Part shown: positions 1 to 10,990 of the stretch, piece after piece
Numbering within the stretch: the stretch's first letter is position 1
How the letters are laid out: every line of letters starts with the position of its first letter
Origin: Aurelia coerulea
Taxonomy: Eukaryota; Cnidaria; Scyphozoa; Semaeostomeae; Ulmaridae
Assembly (NCBI GenBank): GCA_039566865.1
Contig: CM076955.1
Location: forward strand, 16,971,501-17,035,500
Length of the DNA stretch: 64,000 nucleotides
Direction: 5' to 3'
Translations under genes and position numbers: made by a program
Notes under the pieces: generated by a model
The model's database searches: none
Told to the model about the DNA's origin: nothing
What the model saw: only the letters and a program-made list of their open reading frames with translations

Positions 1-190
1 ACAAAGGAAATTTTCCCGCTGTTTTCATTTGTTTTTGTGGGTTTTCAGAAGGGGCTTTCTGCACAAAGCTGATTAAAGACAGGTAAATTACTGAACATAT
101 CAGCAATAAAACAAGACAGTTGCTTTGATATTCAGGGAGCAGTATTTTTCAAACACCAGGCATTTTTCCACATACCCCTTGTTTGCAGAA
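1..190. repeat. Truncated copy of a dispersed foldback repeat
   Basis: This stretch matches the inner part of the TA-flanked element at 55361-55994 and a further copy at about 51748-52065. Shared segments include the phrase around GGGGCTTTCTGCA, a following GTAAATTACTGAA, and CAGTATTTTTCAAAC. It runs off the left edge, so its outer terminus is not seen. It lies in the first long intron of RPSA. Confidence 0.6.
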
Positions 191-869
191 TCACAGACAT
201 CCATGAAAAAAAGACAGCAAATCTGACCATACAGTCAGGATACAGTGGAAATGGCACAAACACTGTTTACATAAAACTTTGGCAGAACAAATTGTCTGTA
301 ACAAGGTGGCCAGTTCATCTGCATTATGGCATTTATGCAGGCCTACTGGTGAATAAAGCCACAGCTTTTTCTATGAGAGTCTTAGCACAAACCAAGTCAT
401 GGTAGACTAACTACTATTGGATGTGACTCTGACCTCAAACATCTTGAAACTAGAGCTGATATATATATATACCACATGAACATATTATCTGGTTGGACAT
501 ATCATCCAACAATAGACAAGTATTCGTGTATACTCTATAAAATTTTCGAATCTATATAATATTTCATTCCTTGGGCCATAAACTCACTCTTGATTTATCA
601 TTTCAAAAAGTTGATGTATCCAAAAACTTCCTTATATCAGATTGCTTGATGACATCATTTTATGCAGTTTCTGCTCTGTCCAGCTTGCTGCTATATAAGA
701 GATTTCATTGTGCTGAAAATTATCTGATCAATTTGGATGGTCCCTAAGTAGCTCTTCAGCACATTCCTTTTGAGTGCAAAATGTTTCATGTGCAAGACAT
801 CATATTCATAAAGGGTATAAATGTCTTTGTATAGCATTATATATTTTCTGTGCTGGAGATCTTTCAAGC
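191..869. other. RPSA intron, no gene seen
   Basis: AT-rich intron sequence of the minus-strand RPSA gene. I see no exon-like frame here. RPSA introns in other animals host box H/ACA snoRNAs, but I could not recognise one by eye. Confidence 0.5.
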
Positions 870-1055
870 AATAGACCTTTTAGCTATTCTACAAAAGAGC
901 CTGGATTGAGCGTTATTTTAAAACTTTTTTAGGCGTGACGTTCGATCGAGTGCCGTTAGAGCTTCTATCACTATTGTGCACATTCAAATATTCTACAAAA
1001 TGTAGCAAATTATCGTTCGATTCTGATTCTTTTCAGAATAGCTAAAAGGTCTATT
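870..1055. mobile_element. 190-bp MITE, copy 1
   Basis: The ends are inverted: AATAGACCTTTTAGCTATTC on the left and its complement GAATAGCTAAAAGGTCTATT on the right. The interior carries a tract close to CGTTCGATTCTGATTC. A second copy in the opposite orientation is at 1839-2035. The target duplication is unclear (possibly TTA/TAA). Confidence 0.7.
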
Positions 1056-1162
1056 AATATTTCTGACCACAAAAAATGTTGGGCATGAACTTATTGGACA
1101 TTTGATATGTCCAAAAATATTAAAATCTAAAATTGTTTGAGTTCAATGTTATCCTTACTTAC

Positions 1163-1295
1163 CATCTGGCTTTCTCTTGTAAACATAGCCGACCATTTGA
1201 AAGTTGACATTGGTAGCACCAAGATGAGTTCCACTAGCAAGAAGCTTGACAACATCGGTTTTATCCAACTGAAGTATATCTAATGAACCCGACAT
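1163..1295 (-). CDS. RPSA: 40S ribosomal protein SA (laminin receptor), first coding exon
   Basis: The minus strand from the ATG at 1293-1295 reads 44 codons plus one base: it begins [10 protein letters not shown], continues with [13 protein letters not shown] and ends YVYKRKPD before a GTAAGT donor at 1157-1162. This matches the invariant N-terminus of RPSA/uS2 (family pattern MSG.LD.LQ, AAGTHLGGTN, YKRK.DG) and ends where RPSA genes commonly have an intron, with the glycine codon split in phase 1. RPSA is a structural protein of the small ribosomal subunit, needed for 40S maturation. The remaining exons must lie beyond position 1, because nothing resembling the next segment is found in 1-1156. 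A putative acceptor just upstream of the ATG (TTCAAATAG, near 1303-1312) suggests a separate non-coding first exon, as in other animals. Two inverted copies of one MITE flank this exon. Confidence 0.93.
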
Positions 1296-1838
1296 CTTTG
1301 TTGTTCCTATTTGAAGTTACGATGGACAACCTGTTGGGTGGTAGTGATGTTATTGTCTCACATTGATGAAAATCAATAATTTAGCAAGTCAGTGCTGGTC
1401 TTAAAGGGTCAAGGACTGTCTTTGGACTTTGCGTAGATACTGGATAATAGGGGGTTAGTTTTCAAATCTATATGCATATAACGCTATGATTTGGGGTTTT
1501 TTTTAAATGACCGGGTAGTTCTGTGCATTGCATTTTAAGTAGTATTGAGGGTTTAAAGTTAGTTGACGGAGATAAATAGCTAGGTCAAGAACTGCATATG
1601 CGTGTCAAAAATTAGCCTATTGTATTTTATGATATCAACACGTGCGTGCATATATTTTCCTTAGGGGAGCAATTATGCGTAGGCGTTTCTTTGTCCTATT
1701 TATAGCCTCAACTAACTTTAACACTATGTTCAATTTATTCATCAATATTGTGTCTATCATTTATAACATTATTTCAAATCTATTTTTAGACTTTTATCAT
1801 CTGTATTAGTATTATTTTCCTTTTTTAGATTAAATATT

Positions 1839-2035
1839 AATAGACCTTTTAGCTATTCTAAAATAGAGTCTGAATCGAACGATATTCTGATCAAGTTTGT
1901 AGAATTTTCGAATGTGAACAATAGTGCTAGAAGCTCTAATGCCATTCAATCGAAATTGATCGAACCGCTTCGTATAAAAAAGTATAAAAATGTCGCTCGA
2001 TCCAGGCTCTTTTTTAGAGTAGCTAAAAGGTTTAT
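1839..2035. mobile_element. 190-bp MITE, copy 2 (inverted)
   Basis: Same family as 870-1055 but reversed. It starts AATAGACCTTTTAGCTATTC and ends with GTAGCTAAAAGGTTTATT. The inner phrases CGCTCGATCCAGGCTCTTTT and GAATCGAACGATATTCTG match the complement of copy 1. Confidence 0.7.
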
Positions 2036-2168
2036 TGACTATTGGATGCTATGATTGATAATGATCAATTAAAGGCACTGAGTCATGATAAATAGACCTA
2101 GGCTTTGCCATGTATCATGTGACCCATGTGAGAAAAATCGATTATCACTCCCAACAAACTAAAAGGAC

Positions 2169-2767
2169 TAGAGTGGTTCAGGTATTATGGAACACTTAAC
2201 GGGAAAAATTAATTGTCAGCATAATTCATGACACATTTGACCACACTTGGTATTAGCAATTAGACCTAAGCATGCTCTAATGTCTCATCAGTATGCTCTG
2301 ATTCTGAAACGTTATGGAACACTGTCGGGTATTTTGGAACTAAGCTATTTCTATTGTTTGTATACTGGTTAATGTTTGAGATATCTCAAGAAAATGGCAG
2401 CCAGAAATCATGTTCGTCTGATGTCCTTCACTATCAGCGATAAAGGAGAGTACGCAAAATGCTTCAGCAGCCTAACATCCAGTATGGAAAGTAGGGCAAT
2501 TTTCACCGAGACCTCGGGTGTGCAAGAAGGGTCCTCCATTGTTTATCTATTGTTTGTTTTGAATACCCTATTGTTTTTCTTGGGTGTGCAAGTGCCACAC
2601 ATTCCATACAGGCCTAACATCGATCAAAATATGACAGAAGAGGTATGAAGACTTGCATCAAATGCAATTAACAAGTTTCTTTCTCATCCCTAGGCCCCCA
2701 AGCTTCATATACTGAATAATGTTCCAAAATACCTGACGTCCGTCCCATAATACCCGAAACCACTCTA
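2169..2767. mobile_element. TA-flanked MITE with GAGTGGTT termini
   Basis: Left terminus TA-GAGTGGTTCAGGTATTATGG and right terminus CCATAATACCCGAAACCACTC-TA are near-perfect inverted repeats with a TA duplication, as in the Tc1/mariner/pogo superfamily. An internal open frame of about 90 codons (2376-2648, plus) carries a hydrophobic stretch (YLLFVLNTLLFFLGVQV). I do not recognise it and it lacks transposase motifs. Confidence 0.7.
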
Positions 2768-2859
2768 GCTGTTGCACAATGCCGAGGGATAACGGAGGGA
2801 GGCTGTCCAGAACTTTGGAAACTGCAAAATTTTCATAAAAATTTTATTCAGGCTATTTC

Positions 2860-2945
2860 ATAAGCGTGAGAGGCGGGGTGCCAGCCCCCCCAACTTTGGA
2901 AAAATTTTCGAAAATGAGCCCCAATCGGGCAAAAAAATGCCCTCT
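2860..2945. repeat. Dispersed GC-skewed repeat fragment
   Basis: The phrase GCCAGCCCCCCCAACTTTG, followed by a run of AAAATTTTCGAAAAT and GGGCAAAAA, recurs near 45285-45430. A looser relative is near 11290-11460. These look like pieces of one short non-autonomous family. Confidence 0.5.
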
Positions 2946-3224
2946 GTCGGGCATATTTCAACTTGCACATGCAAAATACAAACTTCAAAGTTTTTTGGTT
3001 TCCTTCCTCTTGCAGCCATAAGAGGCCAGTGACTATTATTGCAATGTGCGATTGCCTGTGTAAGTTGGATTTATTTCATTGGATCTTTTGCAGCCGAAAG
3101 ATTGTGTACTTTGATTCCTTGAAACAATCTATCTGCATTCTATTTTGAGGTATTTTATTCCATTTACAGAGGTTGGTTGTTGCCTCCTTCGCACAGCATG
3201 TACTGTCTCAAAACTTGTTAAGGC

Positions 3225-3350
3225 CTACTCTCAAGTACCGAATAAACGGGGGGGTGAGAATAATCGGGGGGGTTGGAAATGGTTCAATATAATAATAATC
3301 GGGGGGGCTGGAACAATCGGGGGGGTTGGAAAAATTGAGAATAGTCGTTT
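3225..3350. repeat. Poly-G-rich repeat
   Basis: Four runs of seven G occur in about 100 bp, within the motif AATCGGGGGGGTTGGAA. A longer copy with even longer G runs closes the window at 63662-63980. The pattern CTCTCAAGTACCGAATAAACG opening this copy matches the opening of the other one. Confidence 0.65.
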
Positions 3351-3774
3351 TTCTATGTATGAAATATCAATACAGATTCTGCCTATTTCTCATGTATATC
3401 TCAGGTTAGTTGGAGAAAATATAAATTGCAAAGCCCTTTCATATAACTAAGCACTGAACTGTGCATTTCAGAGCGCATTCAAGACTGTCATCACAGAAAT
3501 ATCGAAGTTTTAAAATGCCAAATTTGTGCTTACTTGTTTTAACGCCAAAGGGTTTGTGAAAGAGGGCGAAGAAGAAACACGTGAAGTTTTACAGTGGAGA
3601 TAATGCATTGCGGTCATGTGGTATTCAATCGCAAACTTCGAATCGAAATCGAGGTTACGGCTTTATGGCGGAATTTTGGAGTGGAAGCTGTGAAGGCCTA
3701 AGCCGGCAAAATGTCATAGAAATACTTACTTGAGCGAGTTAGATGATTACAGACATTGCACATCAGGACTTTAG
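3351..3774. promoter_or_regulatory. Upstream region of ECSIT
   Basis: This stretch holds no gene and presumably contains the ECSIT promoter and 5' leader. A TTTATGGCGG motif at about 3661-3670 resembles a YY1-type site, common close to start sites of housekeeping genes. No TATA box in a convincing position was seen. The start site is not determinable by eye. Confidence 0.35.
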
Positions 3775-6700
3775 ATGAATGCTCCAATGGCTTCAACTTC
3801 AAATTTTGTTCGCATCACTCGTTTGCTGCATTTGTGTCCATCGCAAATTTCTTATTTTGGGCCTAGGTTGCTTAGGCCCGCAGAGAAACATATGGTGGGA
3901 GTTATCAGACACAAGAGCAAGCATCCTGAAGCTTCACAGGAAACAGAAATAGCATACGCAGATGAAAAAAGAAAAGAGATTGAAATCCCAAAGCCAATAA
4001 AGGATTTCCTCAAGGGTCAAGAAAAGACAACAGTCGTTAAAAGGTCAAGTTTTTTCAGGGGGAATGTGGAACAAAAAATTGACAAAGTGGACATCTTTGC
4101 ATTTCGGAAAGCATTTAGAGAAAATAGAACAAAAGAAGGCTTTATCACTGTCATACATGATTTCATAATGCGAGACAGACTACTGCGAGGGCATCTGAGT
4201 TTTATTTACACAGCGTTAGAGTACATTGATGCATTTGGTTTAGAAAAAGATTTGAATGTTTATAATGAGCTTTTAGAAGTTCTTCCAAAATACAAAATTG
4301 TGAACAGGACTTTGTTTGATGCGTTGTGGCCAAAGCCGTATCCTCAAATTGATGCAGGGCTAGATTTGCTGACAAAGATGGAAGATAATGGGGTGAGGCC
4401 TGATGATCTTACTTACACAATTTTGTTAGAAGTTTTTGGAAGAGCAAGCTTACCAGTTCAAAAGGCACAGAGAATGGCATATTGGTTTGATAAGTACTGG
4501 AATGCGAATCCATATTTGCTGTCAGAGGAAGATTTGAAGGACAGGTTTAAACTTTGTGAAATGGCATTGAAGAGAATGATGATAGATGAAGAAAGTATTA
4601 AAATTTATACTGCTGAGGTATTGTTGAGTGGAAAATTTATCCATAGTATATAAAACAGAGTACCCAGTTTTTGAAAAGGCATGACTTGCATGAGCTTTAG
4701 CCTTGTCAAAGAGTTGTTAGCAACGTTGAATTTTTGAAGAGAAACAATTCAAACAATTAAGCTCTCTGACATTACAAAGCAATTTGCAGGGACGTAGGAA
4801 GCCTCTCAAACTTGGAGGGGATGACACTCAACGGGCTCTTTTTTCATTAAGCTAAAGGGGCACTTCCTGAAAATTAAAAGGGCACTTCTTTGTTTATTCC
4901 AAAATCTTGGGGGGCACGTGCCCCCCGGTTCCTACGTCGCTGGCAATTCGCTTTTCTTGAAATAGATTTCACATTTCCTTGCAGCCAGCCATGATGTTTT
5001 GCTCTCATTGTTTATTTTGATTTGACTGAGTGCACTTGGAGGTGCGTAATCAATTCCTTAGGAATGCAAATAGCTTTGTGATATCAGGGCTGAATCTATT
5101 GTTTTACAAAGCTCTCCCTTGCTAGTTGTTACAGAAAATTTTTCTGAATCTAGAGTAGAATGCGCTATTGCTCATGTATAACAGGATTTTTACCATTTAC
5201 TGTATCAACAGTTTAAGTGGTTGTAAATAAAAGTGAGAAGTTTTCCAGTAGTTCCAGCCACAGAATCCACACTTGTTATTTTGCAAAATCATACAGGGTG
5301 TCCCAAAAAAATTGTGCCCTATTTGCTTGAAGATTGCAACAAAACAGCAAAAGATTCTCGCCAAAATTTTACATGATGTTGCTCTTCAGATATTCAATTG
5401 AAGTTTGCTACCATCCCCGTAAAAATCCGTTGAAAAACGATGGAGCTACTGTATGACCTTCAGGAGACAAAATTTGCCTGATGACTGAAACCAGCGGTCG
5501 GCCATTTTGTCTTACTATTTTGCAGCGATAAATAGCTTCATGGATGAAATGAAACAGCAGCCTCCAATGTCATAGCTCTCGTGAAAACTCTGATAATCAT
5601 CAGAGAGTTGTCAACTATTTCTTACCTCACAGAAACTACAGTATTTCTTACCTCACATGAAGCTATTCATCACTGCAAAATAATAAGGCAAAATGGCCGA
5701 CCGCTGGTTTCAGTCATCAGGCAAATTTGGTCTCCTGAAGATCATAGCTCCATCATATTTCAACAAATTTTTACCGGGATGGCAGCAAATTTTATTTGAA
5801 CATCTGAAGAGCAACATCATATAAAAGTTTGGCAAAAATCTGTTGCCGTTTTGTTGCAATCATCAGGCAAACGGGACACCATTTTTTTGGGACACCCTGT
5901 AGATAAATGATTTTGATCTGATATCCTGTTCAAATTTTATTTAGAATTATTTTCGTTTTCCAGGAGTCAAAGGATTTGGATGGCGAAAAATCATTCCTGA
6001 TTGGTTCACAAAATAACGAGCAAAGAGATTTCATTGCAAAGCATGACACAGGGAAAACTTTATACATAGAAGGTCCTTACAACATATGGATGAATCATAT
6101 CAAAGAACAATACTATCTTTTGAGGTCTGAAGCTCTTTTCATTGAGAACCCAGTCTCCCATGAAGATGACACCAGGGTCAGAGAAGGTAAACATATATTT
6201 TCTGCTGGTTGTTAACACTGTCTACCTAGGGAGAGGGCTTTTGTTGAGATGGAAACTTTTAAAATTTTACTTAAAGACAAGATGAAGCAGAGTAGAAGGA
6301 AGGATCTATATAACAATCATAAAGAATTGTTTAGCCCCCTTTTTCCAAGCTAAAATTTGTGATTAGCCCCTTTCTCTATCAAATGCCTACCATACCATCA
6401 TATGGTTTTCACCATCATATGGTCTGGGCAGCACTCTGAAAGTTAATTTTCATATTTGAACCAATAATTGCTTTCATTTGATATTTCCAAAAAAAATTGG
6501 AATGAGGATTGTTACAATGTATCAATTTCTGGTCTTGGCATTTGAATTTATTAATTAAGCCCCTCTCATCTACGCTCGCAACCAGAGTCTCTGGAATTGA
6601 AGAGCCACTTGAAGGCTTCAATTGATTGTTGCCTAGGCCTCTATCAATTTTTTATGTGCCTGAAGGAAACAGGCTAAGGCCCCGTTCACACTGCTCCGTT

Positions 6701-8367
6701 TTTGTTAATATCCGTTTTTGTGGCATCCAAGCTACCCGTTCACATTGCTCTGTTTTGTATAAAAACAGAGGAAAAACATCCGTTTTTGTCCATCCACATT
6801 GATCCGCCTGATAATACGGAGAGAAAAACCTTCGGTTTTGTGCGTTCACATTGCTCCGGTTTTGTGAAACTCATTGTTGAATATTGGAGCATTTTCAAAA
6901 ACTTCCGTTTTTGTGCGTTCACACTGATCAAGTGCGTTTTCAATTTCGAAAACCTCCGTTTTTTGGATATCCACTTTTGATAGTGTTTTCGAAAACCTCC
7001 ATTTTTGTGGCGTTTTTGTACGGATCAGTGTGAACACTTTCACAAAAACGGAGGTTTTTCTTTCCGTTTTTGTACAAAAATGGAGCAGTGTGAATGGGGC
7101 CTAAGATAATGAAGGATTGCACCTCTAAGGGGACGATTATGGAAATAAGGTCAGCTTTACATTTTAATGCTATCTCTGCTACTGTAATTAGAGGTGTTTA
7201 TCTTTACACCTTTGACATTGAATTAGCCTGTGAACGGCCGAAAAAATTTGTAAAAACAGGGGATTTAAGTATTGTATTGTATCCATTTTTTATTATAAAG
7301 CTATTGTAAATATTTGTAGATATCGTGGCAAACGATACATACATACTGTACATACATATTGCTTTCATGTGCCTGTACAACACTAAAAGAACATTTTGAT
7401 GTGCCATTTGGAAACAAATACCGGGTGTCCCAAAATGATTGCTTGATTGCTTGCAAGTCCATAACCAATGAACCGATTTTCAAAAACTTTGTTTTATTTG
7501 ATTGCCTGATGGCTTAATTGTATTTTAAGATGTTGGTTGCGGTTTAACCACGGCATTTTTATGTCGAAAAGAAGATCGATAAACTTGCTCAAATTCCAGC
7601 CTTGGATGGCATGGGAAAGAAACGGCCTATTTTCCAGTCAACAGTTTAGATGTGATACAAAAGGCTGAACTCGCATTCGTATTCTCTGAACTCAGTATTA
7701 ACCACTGGTATTAACTGAATTCGTATTCTCTGAACGCCATATATTCTACGAACGACATATAAGTTCAGCCCTTTGCATCATATCTAAAATGTTGACAGGC
7801 AAAGAAGGCCGTTTCTTTGTCATGCTATCTAAAGCTTGAATTTGAGCAGCTTTGTCGAGCTTCTTTTTGACATGAAGAAATCGGACTAAACCACAGCCAA
7901 CATCCTCAAATACAATTTAGCCTTTCGGCAATCAGACAAAATAAATTTTTTGAAAATCGGTTAATTGGTTATGGAGATATAAGCAATCAAACGATGATAC
8001 ATCATTTTGGGACACCTGGTAGTTTCCTCTAGTTCATAATTAACATGGGGACTAAAGTATGGCTCATGAGAAACACTTCAATTGTGATTGTTTGTGTGCA
8101 TTTTCACATGACATCTATTTGAGACAGGCTATGAAATCTTTTGGTTCCCAAGATTCTTTGCCGTCTTTTTGGTTCCCCTATTTAGAGTGACGTTATTAAT
8201 TTTCCTTATTTATAGGTATGGTGCTTGGAGTTTGTATGACAAACCAACCAATTAAAGATGCGTTATCCAGCTGGCTCAAATATCTCCAAAAAGACAATCC
8301 AAGACTGTCTGAATTTAAAATCATTTTTAATGTTGAAATTCCAAGCGAAATCATGTCAAGACCTTAA
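3775..8367 (+). CDS. ECSIT: ECSIT, signalling intermediate in Toll pathways, mitochondrial
   Basis: Three exons join in frame: 3775-4617 (phase 0, donor GTATTG), 5964-6186 (ends phase 1, donor GTAAAC) and 8216-8367 with TAA at 8365-8367. The product is 405 aa; human ECSIT is about 430. The N-terminus, rich in Arg, Ser and Leu and poor in acids, looks like a mitochondrial presequence. The ECSIT domain follows: FIYTALEYIDAFGLEKDL and VYNELLEVLPKY (residues ~125-170), a pentatricopeptide-like stretch (KMEDNGVRPDDLTYTILLEV), then after the first intron NNEQRDFIAKHDTGKTLYIE-GPYNIWM, equivalent to the vertebrate FVEGPFSLWL. The last exon supplies GMVLGVCMTNQPIKDALSSW, the conserved C-terminal block. 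ECSIT helps assemble mitochondrial complex I and acts with TRAF6 in Toll/BMP signalling in other animals. Intron 1 carries a hAT-like MITE and a 610-bp foldback; intron 2 carries two more foldbacks. Confidence 0.93.
4787..4942. mobile_element. Short hAT-like MITE in ECSIT intron 1
   Basis: The left end CAGGGACGTAGGAAGCC and right end GGTTCCTACGTCGCTG are inverted, and 8-bp flanks GCAATTTG / GCAATTCG form a target duplication with one mismatch. Size is 156 bp. The CAG...CTG ends and 8-bp duplication fit hAT. Confidence 0.8.
5292..5901. mobile_element. Foldback element, GGGTGTCCCAAAA family
   Basis: It is bounded by TA duplications and the termini TACAGGGTGTCCCAAAAAAA and TTTTTTGGGACACCCTGTA. 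Most of its 610 bp is two long inverted arms; for example GGTTTCAGTCATCAGGCAAA near 5709 is the complement of the tract near 5475. No transposase frame. Confidence 0.88.
6678..7101. mobile_element. PIF/Harbinger-like MITE in ECSIT intron 2
   Basis: The termini GGCCCCGTTCACACTGCTCC and its complement at the right end are flanked by TAA duplications (6675-6677 and 7102-7104). The interior is full of degenerate repeats of CCGTTTTTGTG in both directions, so the single strand can fold back along its whole length. Several short frames here are only by-products of this repetition. Confidence 0.82.
7419..8021. mobile_element. Foldback element, GGGTGTCCCAAAA family, type B copy 1
   Basis: TA-flanked termini TACCGGGTGTCCCAAAATGA and the complementary right end TCATTTTGGGACACCTGGTA. 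The arms share CATAACCAATGAACCGATTT. It is the same subfamily as the copy at 61383-61980 in XPO6, with the same interior phrase CATGTCGAAAAGAAGAT. Confidence 0.88.
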
Positions 8368-8490
8368 AGTTTGTGCATTTTATATTCTTACCTAGAGACA
8401 TAAAAGTACAACAGTACTCATAGGAGTTTTATGCATGCAGTGAAATTCTCCTTGTTTGAGTGACAGCTTCTTTCCTTAGCTATCAATTGC

Positions 8491-8773
8491 ACACGTATTT
8501 TTTATAAGAAATTGTTAATAAGAAACTCAGCTCTCAGATTGCCAAAAAAATTTAAAAACTCCAGTACTGGACAAAGGTAATGTCTAAACATTCAAAAGGC
8601 TCCAAAAAACTTCGTTTTGAAATGTTCACAACAGCCAAAGGAAGTAAACATGAAGACAGTTATGAAACCTTTAAGAAACAAGTAAGAAATACTGAGTACT
8701 CAAAATCCAATAGTTTTGATAGAAAGCTTTCAGTACTGTCCCAAGTTCCTAATTTCTTACAAAAAATACGTGT
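8491..8773. mobile_element. TAAGAAACTC-type MITE, copy 1
   Basis: The termini ACACGTATTTTTTATAAGAA and the complementary TTACAAAAAATACGTGT enclose CTCAGCTCTCAGATTGCC and a weak palindrome. Relatives are at 9263-9651, 22952-23320, 34021-34398 and 50366-50625. Confidence 0.7.
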
Positions 8774-9262
8774 AGAAATAATGGTAACTGGTTTTATGCT
8801 TTTTAGCCATGGAGGAATCAAAGGAGTGCGTAATTCAATATCAAAGACATGCGTCATTTTCTTGCATAAGCCTTGGCACTGTTACGCTTACATTGCCACC
8901 TTTCAACCAGATAGCTCCTGCCTGACAAGTACCATTTGCACTGACTCGATTACTGTAGTAACGCATTTTGTAAGACAATAACATCAGTTGCTTTTGATTG
9001 ACACTGTAATTCAAAGGGATTAGCGACTGCAGACAAAGGAAATTCTCTCAACCAATAATTCAAAACAAGTAAAGCTGCAAAAGTTTCTCTGATACCCAGG
9101 TAGCTAGCTCTCTCGTTGTACATTCCAGAAATTATTTTTAAGAGCAAACATAAGCTTAGATCAAAGGAAGATGGATATATCTACACATCTGCCTCAGGCA
9201 TTTAATTTGTTTCGCTCAAAAGCCAATTGGGAGGGGATTCTGTCCTTAGCTATCAATTGTAC

Positions 9263-9651
9263 ACACGTTTTTTGTAAGAAACTGTTTGTAAGAAACTCAA
9301 CTCTCGGATTGCACAAAAAATTAAACAGCTCCAGTACTGGGAAAGTATAACTTGAAAGCTTTTATACCAGTCTTCATGTTTACTTCCTGTGCACCTGTGA
9401 ACATTTTAAAACTAAGTTTTGAGAAGCCTTTCCAATGTTTAGACATTACGCAAGTACTTTGCGAATAATATGATACAGGAAACGAGTGGAAATGAAGTGA
9501 AAATGTTACAAGGATTCCCTTTATAAAAAAAATAGTTGTTAAACTTGTAAGAAACTCTTGAGTACTCAAAATCCAATGATTTTGATAGAAAACTTTCAGT
9601 ATCACTTTCAAAATTGGCCCAAGTTCTTAATTTCTAACAAAATATACGTGT
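9263..9651. mobile_element. TAAGAAACTC-type MITE, copy 2
   Basis: Same termini as 8491-8773 (ACACGTTTTTTGTAAGAAAC on the left, TATACGTGT on the right). It sits at the homologous place of the duplicated segment, but its middle differs in orientation and length from copy 1, so the middle has been rearranged. Confidence 0.65.
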
Positions 9652-9912
9652 AGAAATAATGGTAACTGGTTTTATGCTTTTTAGCCATGGAGGAATCAAA
9701 GGAGTGCTTAATTCAATATCAAAGACATGCGTCATTTTCTTGCATAAGCCTTGGCACTGTTACGCTTACATTGCCACCTTTCAACCTGATAGCTCCTGCC
9801 TGACAAGTACCATTTGCACTAACTCGGCTACCGTAGTAACGCAACAAGGACAGATTTTGTAAGACAATAGCATCAGTTGCTTTTGATTGACACCGTAATT
9901 CAAAGGGATTAG

Positions 9913-10147
9913 TAGACTTGCTCCATGTCTACTCAGTGGACCATCAGCAATAAAAGAATATAATTTCTTCTGCGGGGGCGTAAGCTACTAAGGTGACGCT
10001 ACGAAGGAGAAGTGAGAACGAAACTGAATATTCATTTTCGTTCTCACTTCTCCTTCGCAGCGTCACTTTAGTAGCTGACGCCCCCGCAGAAGAAATTATA
10101 TTCTTTTATTGCTGATGGTCCACTGAATAGACTTGGAGCAAGTCTAA
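9913..10147. mobile_element. Near-perfect hairpin element with TAGACTTG ends
   Basis: About 110-bp arms are almost exact complements: GGACCATCAGCAATAAAAGA on the left is mirrored by TCTTTTATTGCTGATGGTCC on the right, and the arms meet around 10025. The ends read TAGACTTGCTCC and GGAGCAAGTCTA. Flanks GGGATTAG / AGGATTAG look like an 8-bp duplication. The undisturbed site is visible in the first copy of the surrounding duplication, near 9019. Confidence 0.85.
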
Positions 10148-10258
10148 AGGATTAGCGACTTCAGGGAAAGGAAATTCTCTCAACCAATAATTCAAACAAG
10201 TTTCTCTGATACCCAGGTAGCTAGCTCTCTCGTTGTGCATTCCAGAAATTGTTTTTAA

Positions 10259-10592
10259 AGGGGCTGGGTCACGTAACCGTAAACAAATCTGTTATCTTTA
10301 TAATCTATATTGTTGCCCGCACGCGCCGGCACGCGCCCATTGTGTTCTGCACAGATTTTGGTGGATGGGGTGAATCCACGATAAAGTTACTTCTAAAAAT
10401 CCATCAATATCTTTGCAATCTTACAACATATGGTTGTTTCGTTTGTTTCTCTCTAAAGTTCAAGAGTTCATCTTCAAAATAGCACTTTCATTTTGAAAAA
10501 AATAGTGGAAAATCTGTGTGATATGGCCTGTCAAAAAACTGCAAAATCGTCGTTTCGAAAGAAGTTTGTTTACTTTACGTGACCCAGCCCCT
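10259..10592. mobile_element. TTAA-flanked (piggyBac-like) MITE
   Basis: Termini AGGGGCTGGGTCACGT and ACGTGACCCAGCCCCT are perfect inverted repeats, flanked by TTAA at 10255-10258 and 10593-10596. The empty site TTTTTAAGAGC is preserved in the paralogous copy near 9131. A TTAA target is diagnostic of piggyBac-type transposition. Confidence 0.85.
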
Positions 10593-10990
10593 TTAAGAGC
10601 AAACATGAGCATACATCGAAAGAAGAGGGCCACGCGCGTTTGGTTTATTTGGTTCAAAAGCCGATTGGGAGACGATTCCAGTCTCTTATTTTTGTGGTGT
10701 AATTAACACTTACTGCTTAGCTTCTGAACCAAAGAAGGAAAATGCCCGAGGTAGATGTGTAGATATATCCTTCTTCGTTTGATATATGCTCATATTTGCT
10801 CTTGAAACAACTTCTTGAATGCAAAACGAGCGCGCTAGCTACCTGGGTTTCAGAGAAACTTTTGCGGCTTCTTTTGTTTTGAATTTCTGGTTGAAAGAAT
10901 TTCCATTGTCTGCAATCGCTGATCGCTTTGAATTACGGTGTCAATCAAAAGCAATTCATAGTCTTCCAAGTCTACCGTTTTTAGAACTGG

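Larger units (their letters stand above)
8466..10990. repeat. Tandem segmental duplication with nested insertions
   Basis: About 775 bp starting at CCTTAGCTATCAATTG (8474) occurs again starting at 9244. Both copies hold a TAAGAAACTC-type MITE, then the phrase GGTAACTGGTTTTATGC, then one arm of a Mutator-like foldback. In the second copy two further elements are inserted (9913-10147 and 10259-10592), and an inverted partner arm follows at about 10720-10965. No gene is seen. Confidence 0.7.

Noticed and set aside
6652..7122. Cluster of overlapping frames with repeated Cys-Glu-Arg words
   Set aside because: They are translations of the internal repeats of the MITE at 6678-7101.
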